Source: an uncultured Collinsella sp.
GTDB taxonomy: Bacteria > Actinomycetota > Coriobacteriia > Coriobacteriales > Coriobacteriaceae
Assembly (NCBI GenBank): GCA_958352845.1
Contig: CATWQC010000002.1
Coordinates: 62,001 to 126,000, forward strand
DNA length: 64,000 nt
Direction of reading: 5' to 3'
Shown here: piece after piece, positions 34,503 through 42,471 of the stretch
Layout of the letters: each line of letters starts with the position of its first letter
How positions within the stretch are numbered: the stretch's first letter is position 1
Program-made: the position numbers and the translations under genes
The notes under the pieces: generated by a model
Seen by the model: only the letters and a program-made list of their open reading frames with translations
Databases searched by the model: none
What the model was told of the DNA's origin: nothing

Positions 34503-35390
34503 GTGGATATCATGCGAGAGGAATCGGGCAACGAACCCGTCGCGGCATTTTCGATGTCGCATCCGGCGGTGCCGGCGCTCTACACGGTGCTGACGCTGGG
34601 ACTCACCATGTTCTCGATGCAACCGGTGCTGATTGCGCTGTCGCTTGCGGGCGGGCTGGCGTACGGGCTTGCGACGCGCGGCGCCGCGCGCACGTTGGGG
34701 GCGCTTCGCTGGCAGCTGCCGGTGATTTTGATCATCGCGGTACTCAATCCGCTGTTTAGCGCCTCGGGCTCGACGGAGCTGTTCCATATTGGCATGCGTG
34801 CGGTGTATCTAGAGAGCATGGTATACGGCCTGTGCATGGGCGGGCTGTTTGTGGCGAGCGTGCTGTGGTTTGAGGCCGCGGCGTCGATGCTTGGCTACGA
34901 CAAGGTGCTTGCGCTTCTGGGTAACACCGCACCGGTGATCGCGCTCATGATTTCGATGTGCATGCGGCTTATCCCGCAGTTTTTGCGTCGCGGTCGTACG
35001 GTACTGGCGGTGCAGGATGCGATTGATGTGCCGGGTCGCGCGCCGGCCGACCCCGTGCGCTCGCGCTTGCGGGCCTCGAGCGTGCTGATGGGCTGGGGCA
35101 TGGAGGATTCGCTGGAGCGCGCTGACGCCATGCACTCGCGCGGATGGGGAGCCGCGACGCGTCGCACGACGTACGCGCGGTATCGGCTGGGGCGCGGCGA
35201 TGTTGCCGCGCTGGTTGGGCTTGCGCTGTTTGGTGTGGCCACGACGGCAGTGGCGTGGACCGCGACGACGCAGTATTCGTTTTACCCGCAGCTATCGGCG
35301 CCGGCGCCGTGGCCAGGCTATGTTGTATACGCGGCCTGGATGGCGCTGCCCTGCGTGCTGCACGCGATTGACGAGAAGAGGTTTGGCTGA
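34503..35390 (+). CDS. ECF transporter transmembrane (T) component
   Basis: The T component links the ATPases to a substrate-binding S protein in vitamin and metal uptake. The 295-residue protein has about six hydrophobic segments and the coupling helices with RADAMHSRGWGAATRRTTY, equivalent to the conserved A-R-G motifs of CbiQ/EcfT. I chose GTG 34503 because GGGAGG lies 5 nt upstream and the fold begins soon after it. A longer frame from GTG 34401 has no ribosome-binding site. The stop codon overlaps the ATPase start by one base. Confidence 0.82.
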   Translation: MDIMREESGNEPVAAFSMSHPAVPALYTVLTLGLTMFSMQPVLIALSLAGGLAYGLATRGAARTLGALRWQLPVILIIAVLNPLFSASGSTELFHIGMRAVYLESMVYGLCMGGLFVASVLWFEAAASMLGYDKVLALLGNTAPVIALMISMCMRLIPQFLRRGRTVLAVQDAIDVPGRAPADPVRSRLRASSVLMGWGMEDSLERADAMHSRGWGAATRRTTYARYRLGRGDVAALVGLALFGVATTAVAWTATTQYSFYPQLSAPAPWPGYVVYAAWMALPCVLHAIDEKRFG

Positions 35391-36844
35391 TGGCTCGGTT
35401 GGACGGGAGCATGATGGCGGGCGTGGCGTGCGGCTCGGATACGCCGGCGATTGAAGTGCGGGGCCTGAGCTTTACCTACCCCGGGGCTGAGGCACCGGTG
35501 TTCGAGGGGCTCGATTGGCGTGTTTCCCAAGGTGCGTTTGCACTGCTTGTTGGCGGTACCGGATCGGGCAAGTCGACGCTGCTCTCGCTGCTCAAACCCG
35601 AGATTTCGCCGGCAGGCGAATGCACTGGCGAGCTGCGCGTGCTGGGCGAGAGCGCTGCTGATATGGACGTTCGGGCGTCCGCAGAGCGCGTGGGCTATGT
35701 GTTTCAGGACCCCGAGAACCAGATCGTGTGCGAAACCGTGTGGCACGAGATGGCGTTTGGCCTGGAAAACTTAGGCATGTCGCGCGACGAGATGCGCCGT
35801 CGCGTGGCCGAGACCAGCTATTTCTTCGGGTTGGAGGATTGGCTCCACCGCGATACCGATACGCTTTCGGGCGGACGCAAGCAGCTGCTGTCGCTGGCGG
35901 CCGTGCTGGCGCTGCGTCCGCGCGTGCTTCTGCTTGACGAGCCCACGTCCCAACTGGATCCCGTTGCCGAGAAGAGTTTTCTGCATGCGCTGTTCCGCGT
36001 GAATCGCGAGCTGGGCTGCACGGTTGTCGTGGCAACGCATCAGCCACGTCCGATGCTCGAATACGCGACGTGCGCGTACCGGATTGAGGGCAGACGCGTG
36101 TGCGAGGTGGCTGACCTAGCGAGTTTAGGTAGTCGCGAGGGACTTTTGGCTTTGGACTCTTTCTGGCCCGCGCAGGTGGCGGCGACGAGTGCGGCGGCAG
36201 CTATTCGCGAGAGCTGGTTTCGCTACGATCGGGCGTCCGGCTGGGTGCTGCGCGGGCTCGATGCGTCGTTTTCGGCAGGCGCGGTGCATGCGGTTGTGGG
36301 CGGTAACGGCTGTGGTAAGTCGACAATGCTTTCGGTGCTGGCCAAGACGGTCAAGTTGCAGCGTGGGCATATGGAGCGCGGGGCTGCCTCGGCGGCACTG
36401 CTGCCTCAGAATCCCAAGGCGTTGCTGGTTGCCGAGACAGTGCGCGATGAGCTGATGGAATGGGCTTCGACCTGCGGGTATGACGAGGGCGCGGCCCAGG
36501 AGCGCGCGGCGCAGCTGGGATTGGACGGCCTGGATGGGCGACACCCGTACGATCTTTCGGGCGGGCAGCGTCAACTGCTTGCGTTGGCAAAACTGCTTCT
36601 GATTGGCCCCGAGCTGCTGTTGCTCGATGAGCCCACCAAGGGCTTGGACCTGGCCAGCCGCTGTATCATCGCTCGCGCCCTGCGTGACCATGCGAAGGCT
36701 GGCGGCACCGTCATCATGGCCACGCACGATCTGGATTTTGCCGAGCAGGTTGCCGATGACATTGCCATGATGTTCGACGGCGAGATTGCCTGCATGGAGC
36801 CGCCGTCCGACTTCTTTGCCGACAATGTGTTTTATAGGGCGTGA
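35390..36844 (+). CDS. ECF transporter ATPase, two ATPase domains in one chain
   Basis: The 484-residue protein has two complete nucleotide-binding domains. Domain 1 has Walker A GGTGSGKST (55-63), the Q-loop YVFQDPENQIVCETV and DTLSGGRKQ. It also has Walker B LLLDEPTSQLD and switch His in VVATHQPRP. Domain 2 has GGNGCGKST (about 304-312), LLPQNPKAL, DLSGGQRQLL, LLLDEPTKGLD and MATHDLDFAE. Fused A and A' chains are one known layout of group II ECF systems. It overlaps the T gene by 1 nt and ends 4 nt before the S gene. Confidence 0.93.
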   Translation: MARLDGSMMAGVACGSDTPAIEVRGLSFTYPGAEAPVFEGLDWRVSQGAFALLVGGTGSGKSTLLSLLKPEISPAGECTGELRVLGESAADMDVRASAERVGYVFQDPENQIVCETVWHEMAFGLENLGMSRDEMRRRVAETSYFFGLEDWLHRDTDTLSGGRKQLLSLAAVLALRPRVLLLDEPTSQLDPVAEKSFLHALFRVNRELGCTVVVATHQPRPMLEYATCAYRIEGRRVCEVADLASLGSREGLLALDSFWPAQVAATSAAAAIRESWFRYDRASGWVLRGLDASFSAGAVHAVVGGNGCGKSTMLSVLAKTVKLQRGHMERGAASAALLPQNPKALLVAETVRDELMEWASTCGYDEGAAQERAAQLGLDGLDGRHPYDLSGGQRQLLALAKLLLIGPELLLLDEPTKGLDLASRCIIARALRDHAKAGGTVIMATHDLDFAEQVADDIAMMFDGEIACMEPPSDFFADNVFYRA

Positions 36845-36848
36845 TGGG

Positions 36849-37562
36849 ATGACGGATTATCGCGTCGCGCGCCTACTCGCAAAACTGGAGATCCCGCTGC
36901 TGCTGGCGGTTCCCGCAGTGATGGCTGCGGCGTTGCTGGCGGGCGTTGAGCAGGCGGCGCTTGCCATGCTTGTCGTGGTGGCGCTGGTGCTTGCGTTGTT
37001 CTTTGCGGGCTACGAGGCGTCGCGACCGGGCCTGCGCCAGATTATGCCAACGCTGGTTCTGGCGGCGTTGGCCGCAGCGGGGCGCATCTTGTTTGGACCC
37101 ATTCCTGACTTTAAACCCGTGAGCGCCATCGCCATTATCGCCGGGGCGACACTCGGTCGTCGTAACGGCTTTATGGTCGGCGCGCTGGCGGCGCTGACCA
37201 GCAACTTCTTTTTTGGGCAGGGCATGTGGACGCCATGGCAGATGTATGCCTGGGGTCTGGTTGGCTATGTTGGCGGTGAGTTGGCGCATGCGGGCGCGTT
37301 CGACCGTGCGGATGGAACCGTGCGCATGCCGTCGCTGATGGCGTACGGCTTTGCATCGGGCCTGCTCTACGGCGTGGTGATCAACGCCTACGACATCATC
37401 GGTTTTGTGCAGCCGCTCACGTGGGCGGGCGCCGTGGCGCGTCTTGCCACGGCGGTGCCGTTCGACATTACGCACGGCCTTGCGACCTGCGTGTTCTTGG
37501 CCGCCCTGTACAAGCCCTGGTGTCGACGGATCAACCGCGTCGTCGTGAAGTACGGACTGTAG
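36849..37562 (+). CDS. ECF transporter substrate-binding (S) component
   Basis: The 237-residue protein has about six membrane helices and an ECF S-component-like sequence (ISAIAIIAGATLG-like: PVSAIAIIAGATLGRRNGFMVGALAALTSNFFFGQGMWTPWQMYAWGLVGYVGG). The NFFFGQGMWTPWQM loop is shared with S proteins of cobalamin- or precursor-type transporters, but the ligand cannot be fixed. ATG 36849 follows the ATPase stop by 4 nt; an upstream in-frame ATG would lie inside the ATPase gene. Confidence 0.85.
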   Translation: MTDYRVARLLAKLEIPLLLAVPAVMAAALLAGVEQAALAMLVVVALVLALFFAGYEASRPGLRQIMPTLVLAALAAAGRILFGPIPDFKPVSAIAIIAGATLGRRNGFMVGALAALTSNFFFGQGMWTPWQMYAWGLVGYVGGELAHAGAFDRADGTVRMPSLMAYGFASGLLYGVVINAYDIIGFVQPLTWAGAVARLATAVPFDITHGLATCVFLAALYKPWCRRINRVVVKYGL

Positions 37563-37608
37563 TGACGGTTGCGCCGGGACGAGAATCAATACTGCCTTGG
37601 TGTCATAT

Positions 37609-37762
37609 CAAAACTATGCCGGTTTACGGGGCTGGATTGACGCAGGCCGACCATACCGGCATTTTTCGAAAATAGACAAGCCGTCTACCTGCGGTTTTAT
37701 TTTGCTCGAATTGCGTATGGTTGGGGGGTCGCGATTCAGCCCCGTAAACCGGCATAGTTTTG
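37609..37762 (-). repeat. Module A, copy 1 (154-nt inverted-repeat element)
   Basis: Perfect 26-bp arms begin CAAAACTATGCCGGTTTACG. Inside are CCAACCATAC-type secondary arms and, on the minus strand, the core AAAACCGCAGGTAGAC. Copies 2 and 3 at 52813 and 53313 are also exactly 154 nt. The gap 37563-38096 between convergent genes is filled by modules A, M, B and M. Confidence 0.88.
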
Positions 37763-37794
37763 GAATGGCCGGCTGATATGACGGGCGTCGTGGT

Positions 37795-37854
37795 CCTCAG
37801 AGAGCCAAATCGATCCGCTTTCTTCCGTCTCCAGACGCCCCCAGGGAATCAGTT
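37795..37854 (-). repeat. Module M, copy 1 (diverged)
   Basis: On the minus strand it reads TTCCCTGGGGGCG, GACGGAAGAAAGCGGATCG, TTTTGGC-like and CTCTCTGAGG, corresponding to the better-conserved copies at 38043, 52994 and 53233. Confidence 0.55.
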
Positions 37855-37863
37855 GACGGCGCT

Positions 37864-38024
37864 CGCCACGAAACTGGCCCATCTACTACGTTTAGCTTGA
37901 TACCCCCGACCATGACCGCGTTTTATGAAAAACCGCAGGCTTTCTACCTGCGGTTTTCTTTTTCGTTGTTCGCTGTGGTTGAGGATAGTGGCTTAAACGT
38001 ACTAGATGGACCAGTTTCGTGGCG
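37864..38024 (-). repeat. Module B, copy 1 (161-nt inverted-repeat element)
   Basis: Arms CGCCACGAAACTGG plus CCATCTACTACGTTTA and their complement (about two mismatches and one insertion in 33 nt). The centre has a strong hairpin AAAACCGCAGG/CCTGCGGTTTT followed by CTTTTT, which could terminate the upstream ECF operon. Module B copy 2 is at 53054-53225. Confidence 0.8.
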
Positions 38025-38042
38025 GATGGGCCGCGTGGATGC

Positions 38043-38093
38043 CCTCGCGAGGTGAAAATGATCCCCTTTCCTCCGTCCCCAGGGGATCAGTTG
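38043..38093 (-). repeat. Module M, copy 2
   Basis: On the minus strand: CTGATCCCCTGGGGACGGAGG, then AAAGGGGATCATTTT and CCTCGCGAGG, a 10-bp palindrome. It matches 52994-53040 and 53233-53279 in the opposite orientation. Confidence 0.75.
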
Positions 38094-38096
38094 GGG

Positions 38097-38915
38097 CTAG
38101 AGCTCTAGCGTGAGGGTGACGGGACAGTGGTCGCTGCCAAAGATATCGCCACGGATGCCGGCGTCGCGCACATTGCCGGCGATTGCGTCGCTTACCAAGA
38201 AATAATCGATGCGCCAGCCGGCGTTGTTCTTGCGAGCATTAAAGCGGTAGCTCCACCAGCTGTAGACGCCCTCGACGTCGGGGTTTGCCGCGCGCCAGGT
38301 ATCGGTAAACCCGGCGTTGAGCAGCTCGGTAAACTTGCCGCGCTCCTCGTCCGAAAAGCCGGCGTTGCCGCGGTTGGACTTGGGGTTCTTAAGGTCGATC
38401 TCCTCGTGCGCCACGTTAAAGTCGCCGCAGGTTACAACGGGCTTGCCGGTCTCGCGCTCAAGCGCGCTCAAAAAGCCGCGATAGGCATCGTCCCAGGCCA
38501 TGCGCACGTCGATGCGCGCGAGCTCACTTTGGGCGTTGGGCGTGTAGACATCCACAAACCAAAACTTGTCGAACTCGAGCGCGCAGACGCGGCCCTCGGT
38601 CGCGGCCTGCGCCACGAGCTCGGCTGCCTCGCCCTCGCCGGCGTAAGGTAGCAGCGCGTCGGCGCGCAACACGCGCAGCGGTTCCTGGCGGCTAAAGACC
38701 GCGGTGCCCGAATAGCCTTTGCGTTCGGCGTAGCTCCAGGTTTGGTGATAGCCGGCCAGGTCGATATCGACCTGGCCCTCTTGCAGCTTGGTCTCTTGCA
38801 GCGCCAGGATATCGACGTCGAGTTCTTGCGCGATCTGGATAAAGCTCGGGTCCTTTTTGAGCACGGCGCGCAGGCCGTTGACGTTCCACGAGGCGAAAGT
38901 GTAAGTCTGAGGCAT
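38097..38915 (-). CDS. xth: Exodeoxyribonuclease III / AP endonuclease
   Basis: The enzyme cuts DNA at abasic sites and removes 3' blocks in base-excision repair. The 272-residue protein has ASWNVNGLRAVL, LALQETKLQ with the metal-binding Glu, YSGTAVFSR, VDVYTPNAQ, CGDFNVAHEEIDLKNPK, RIDYFLVSDA and GSDHCPVTLTL with the catalytic Asp-His. These are all the Xth family motifs. AAAGGAC precedes the ATG. It is convergent with the ECF operon. Confidence 0.96.
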   Translation of the reverse strand: MPQTYTFASWNVNGLRAVLKKDPSFIQIAQELDVDILALQETKLQEGQVDIDLAGYHQTWSYAERKGYSGTAVFSRQEPLRVLRADALLPYAGEGEAAELVAQAATEGRVCALEFDKFWFVDVYTPNAQSELARIDVRMAWDDAYRGFLSALERETGKPVVTCGDFNVAHEEIDLKNPKSNRGNAGFSDEERGKFTELLNAGFTDTWRAANPDVEGVYSWWSYRFNARKNNAGWRIDYFLVSDAIAGNVRDAGIRGDIFGSDHCPVTLTLEL

Positions 38916-39049
38916 GGTGTCCTTTCGACGGGGTTGGCAGGCTTAAGATTAGCGCAACAGGGGCGGGGTGGGACCCACGCGCACTAACCCAAGACCGCGT
39001 GCTGGGACATCGCCCGACGCCGCCCGACCAACGAGGACGGAGGACTCAT

Positions 39050-39802
39050 ATGACGCAGGCAATAACGGATCCCAAGCAGGCCTCCGCCGCGTTGGCGGAG
39101 CTGTTCGGCACCCACAAGCGCGTGGTCTTCTTTGGCGGCGCGGGCGTTTCTACGGCGAGTGGCATCCCCGATTTCCGCAGCGTGGACGGCCTGTATCACC
39201 AGCAGTTTGCCTACCCGCCCGAAACCATGCTCTCGCATAGCTTTTACGAGGCGCATCCGGCCGAGTTCTTCGACTTCTACCGCACCAAGATGATCGCGCT
39301 TGGCGCCAAGCCCAACCGCTGCCACACCAAGCTGACCGAGCTGGAGCGCGCCGGCAAGCTTGATGCCGTGGTGACGCAGAACATCGACGGCCTGCATCAG
39401 ATGGCGGGCTCGCAGCGTGTGTTCGAGCTGCACGGATCGGTCCATCGCAACATTTGCCAGTCGTGCGGCGCGGTCTATAGCGCCGAGTGGATTTGCTCGC
39501 GCGAGCACGAGGATGCCGCGGGCGTGCCCGTGTGCCCTGCGTGCGGCGGGCGCATCAAGCCCGATGTGGTGCTCTACGAGGAGCCGCTCGACGAGCGCGT
39601 GCTGACCGGCGCCGTTGCCGCCATCGCCGCGGCCGATGCCCTCATCGTGGGCGGGACCTCGCTCGTGGTGTATCCGGCGGCGGGCCTTACGCGTTACTTT
39701 ACCGGCGATACGCTGGCCATTTGCAATCTTGCCCCCACCGATCAGGATGCAAATGCCGACCTGCTGATTTCTTGCGACATCGCGGCCGCGTTTGCGTTCT
39801 AG
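39050..39802 (+). CDS. cobB: NAD-dependent protein deacylase of the sirtuin family
   Basis: The 250-residue protein removes acyl groups from lysines using NAD+. It has GGAGVSTASGIPDFRS (NAD-binding), TQNIDGLHQMAG, and the catalytic His in ELHGSVHRN. Zn ligands are CQSCGAVY and CPACGGRIKPDVVLYEE, and GGTSLVVYPAAGL is in the C-terminal part. ATG 39050 has GGACGGAGGA upstream; the longer frame starts in a non-conserved segment. It stands between xth and folPK, in the same direction as the latter. Confidence 0.95.
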   Translation: MTQAITDPKQASAALAELFGTHKRVVFFGGAGVSTASGIPDFRSVDGLYHQQFAYPPETMLSHSFYEAHPAEFFDFYRTKMIALGAKPNRCHTKLTELERAGKLDAVVTQNIDGLHQMAGSQRVFELHGSVHRNICQSCGAVYSAEWICSREHEDAAGVPVCPACGGRIKPDVVLYEEPLDERVLTGAVAAIAAADALIVGGTSLVVYPAAGLTRYFTGDTLAICNLAPTDQDANADLLISCDIAAAFAF

Positions 39803-39896
39803 CCCGTGTGCGCGGATACAATAGAAAGACTGATTGCAAAGCGACCCCGCCGCCTGCGCCCAAGCGCGGCGGTGTGGGCATTTGAGGAGGATGTTC

Positions 39897-41624
39897 ATGG
39901 CGAACGATAGCAAGACATGGCGGTGCGGAAAGTACGAGCTCAGCTTTGACCGTCCGCGCATCATGGGCGTCCTCAACGTGACGCCCGATTCGTTTAGCGA
40001 CGGCGGGGAACACTTCGACCCGGATGCCGCCATCGAGTACGGCCTGGCGATGCTCGACGCCGGCGCCGACATCATCGACGTGGGCGGCGAGTCCACGCGC
40101 CCTGGTTTTACCCCGGTCAACCCCGACGAGGAGGCTCGCCGCGTGCTGCCCGTGGTGCGCGCGCTGGCCAAAGAGGGCGCTATCGTCTCGATCGACACGC
40201 GCCATGTGGCGGTCGCCAAGGCGGCCGTGCGCTGCGGCGCCTCGATCGTCAACGACGTGACGGGCTTCACCGACCCCAAGATGATCGAGTTTGTCGCGAC
40301 GAGCACCTGCGGCGTCATCGTGATGCACGCCGGCGAGGTCGCGGCACCCACGCGCACGCATGCAACGGTGCAGCTCGATACCTCTGCTGCGGCGTTTGTT
40401 GCCGAGAAGGCGCGCGAGGCGGCCGCCGAGGCTGCGCGCGAGGCCGAGAAGCCGGCGCGCCGCCGTCGCGGCAAGCTGCTAGGCGAGCCCAAGACGGAGG
40501 CCAAGCTTCCAGGTGGTGTGGTACAGCCCTCGTTGCCGTTCGGCGATCCGGAACCCGCGCCCGAGCCCACGGACGAGCAGAAGCAGGAGGCACCGGCCGC
40601 CGAAGAGGCCGCCCCTGTCTCCGAGGCCGCCGCGACCCCTGGGCCTGCGCCGGAGCCCAATGACCACCTGGCAGCCATGATGCGCCGCAGCGCCCGCCGC
40701 GAGGAGGCCTACGTGCCCACCTCTCAGCTCCGCCGCTTTACCCTGCCCGATTCGGCGCCCATCATGCGCCGTGTCATGGGCTTTCTGTCCGACCAGGCCC
40801 GCACGCTCATCCATGCCGGCGTGTCGCGCGATCGCATCTGTATCGATCCCGGCCCGGGCTTTGGCAAGACGGCCAACGAGGACATCGTCATCCAGCGCGA
40901 GACCGCCAAGATGGCGTCGCTGGGCTATCCGCTCATGTGCGCCGTGTCGCGCAAGCGTTTTGTGGGCGCCGTCTCGGGCGTGACCGAGGCCGCCGCGCGC
41001 GATGCCGCCACGTTTGGCGTGTGCCTGGGCGCTATCCAAGCCGGTGCCAACATCGTGCGCGTGCACGACGTCACCGGCTTTGCGCAGTTCCTGAACGGTT
41101 ACTGGGCTGTCGCCAAGCCGCAGCCGCGCCGTGCGTTTGTGGCCGTGGGCTCCAACCTGGGGCATCGTTGCGACAACATCCGCGCCGCACGCGACATGAT
41201 CGCCGAGATTCCGCTCACCTGCGTGTCCAACTCCTCCAAGATTTACGAGAGCGAGCCGGCCTACGAGACGCGCCAGGACGCGTTTGCCAACGCCGTCATC
41301 GAGATCAAGACCGAGCTGGCGCCGCTGGTGCTGCTCGATGAGCTCATGAAGATCGAGGCCGAGCTTGGGCGCGACCGCTCCAAAAAGGCCAAGGCCAACG
41401 GTCCGCGCACCATCGACCTGGACCTGCTGTGGATGGACGGCGAGACCCACGGCGGCAAAAAGCTGCGCCTGCCGCATCCTCTCATTGGCGAGCGCGACTT
41501 TGTGCTGGTGCCGCTCGAGGACCTGATGCACGACCCGGCGCGGTTCTTCCGCTACAACGGTGTCGAGGTCAAGGAGCCCGAGGACCGCGTGGGTCATATC
41601 GTGGGCGAATTGGGGCGTATGTAG
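39897..41624 (+). CDS. folP/folK: Fused dihydropteroate synthase and HPPK, with a large insertion in the synthase
   Basis: The 575-residue protein joins two folate enzymes. DHPS (about 10-405) has IMGVLNVTPDSFSDGG, DVGGESTRPG, VSIDTRH, VNDVTGF and IDPGPGFGKT. HPPK (about 411-575) has FVAVGSNLGHRCDN, YESEPAYETRQDAFANAV and GPRTIDLDLLWMDG. Between MHAGE (about 144) and RRVMGFLSDQ (about 291) lies about 140 residues rich in Ala, Glu, Pro and Lys where other DHPS have a short loop. ATG 39897 is 6 nt from GAGGAGG. The next gene begins directly at its stop codon. Confidence 0.93.
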   Translation: MANDSKTWRCGKYELSFDRPRIMGVLNVTPDSFSDGGEHFDPDAAIEYGLAMLDAGADIIDVGGESTRPGFTPVNPDEEARRVLPVVRALAKEGAIVSIDTRHVAVAKAAVRCGASIVNDVTGFTDPKMIEFVATSTCGVIVMHAGEVAAPTRTHATVQLDTSAAAFVAEKAREAAAEAAREAEKPARRRRGKLLGEPKTEAKLPGGVVQPSLPFGDPEPAPEPTDEQKQEAPAAEEAAPVSEAAATPGPAPEPNDHLAAMMRRSARREEAYVPTSQLRRFTLPDSAPIMRRVMGFLSDQARTLIHAGVSRDRICIDPGPGFGKTANEDIVIQRETAKMASLGYPLMCAVSRKRFVGAVSGVTEAAARDAATFGVCLGAIQAGANIVRVHDVTGFAQFLNGYWAVAKPQPRRAFVAVGSNLGHRCDNIRAARDMIAEIPLTCVSNSSKIYESEPAYETRQDAFANAVIEIKTELAPLVLLDELMKIEAELGRDRSKKAKANGPRTIDLDLLWMDGETHGGKKLRLPHPLIGERDFVLVPLEDLMHDPARFFRYNGVEVKEPEDRVGHIVGELGRM

Positions 41625-42326
41625 ATGATCGAGATGAATGCTGTTGCCGCCGGCACCGAGCTCGACGCGGCACGTGACGCGGGCCGCGAGGGCGTGTCCG
41701 CGGGCTGGTGCGCATGGAGCGCGGGCAACGCTTCGCTGGCGTTTTCGCTGGTCGTGCGTCCGGATGTGAATATGCACGCCTTCCATGGCCTGCCGTTTGT
41801 GGCCGCGATGGGTATGATGGACGCGCTTGTGGGCACGGCTTCGACGCCGGGGTTGGGCCTTGCCGGTAAGGTGGGTATCCAGTGGCCGAGCGATATCGTG
41901 TGCGGAACGCCTGCGTTTGAGACGTCGCTCGCGCGTGTTGCCGTGAACGGCGGTGCCGGTGCTGCGGGCATGTTCGGTGCCGTGACGGTGGATATTGAGC
42001 GTTCGGCGTTGAGCGAGCTTGGTGTGGACGTGGCTGACGAAGCGCTGGTCGAGGCGCTGGCCGCCGCCGTGCTGGCCCGCGTGGACGCCTGGGCGGTTGT
42101 TGCCAACACGCCGCAAGGCGCCGCAGGGCCGCTGGCTCCCGTGCTGGGCGAGTACTTCGACATGGTGCCGCTGCTGGGCCGCCAAGTTGCGGCGGTGTCG
42201 CCCAACGGCCTGCCGCTTGCGGTCGGTGTGTTTGCAGGCCTGGACATCTGGGGCCGCGCGACCATTAAGACCGATGCCGGCGAGCAGGAGTTTCCGCCCG
42301 AGGCCGTACGAATTCGCGGACTGTAA
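41625..42326 (+). CDS. BirA-like protein with degenerate biotin-ligase motifs
   Basis: The 233-residue protein resembles biotin protein ligase. It has SAGWCAWSAGNASLAFSLVVRP where BirA has its GRGRRG loop and LYFSLVLRP. GIQWPSDIV stands in place of KWPNDI. The C-terminal small domain is YFDMVPLLGRQVAAVSP ... GVFAGLDIWGRATIKT, like BirA. The GRGR biotin/ATP loop is absent and the conserved KWPND Lys is replaced, so ligase activity is doubtful. Its start codon directly follows the folPK stop codon (0 nt), so the two are translationally coupled. No helix-turn-helix domain is present. Confidence 0.6.
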   Translation: MIEMNAVAAGTELDAARDAGREGVSAGWCAWSAGNASLAFSLVVRPDVNMHAFHGLPFVAAMGMMDALVGTASTPGLGLAGKVGIQWPSDIVCGTPAFETSLARVAVNGGAGAAGMFGAVTVDIERSALSELGVDVADEALVEALAAAVLARVDAWAVVANTPQGAAGPLAPVLGEYFDMVPLLGRQVAAVSPNGLPLAVGVFAGLDIWGRATIKTDAGEQEFPPEAVRIRGL

Positions 42327-42364
42327 CGCGAGGCACCCGCGCTCAAAGATAGACATGACAACAA

Positions 42365-42395
42365 GACCCTCCTCGGCCTGTGCCGGGGAGGGTTT
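42365..42395. terminator. Hairpin terminator between convergent genes
   Basis: ACCCTCCTCGG pairs with CCGGGGAGGGT (one mismatch), followed by TTTCG. It lies between the BirA-like gene and coaX. Confidence 0.6.
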
Positions 42396-42471
42396 CGCCT
42401 GTCTGAGGAATAGGCTTGGCGAGCATTTGCGGGGACTGTGGCATCGGGCGCGCTCGACTTAAGCCCCTGCT

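Noticed and set aside
34305..34787. N-terminal extension of glmU
   Set aside because: The extra 161 codons are Arg/His-rich and overlap the divergent ECF gene; GlmU homology begins at the ATG with AGGAG.
37609..37762. Riboswitch or T-box
   Set aside because: The element lies downstream of genes in a convergent gap, and the three copies have very long perfect arms and no known aptamer motif.
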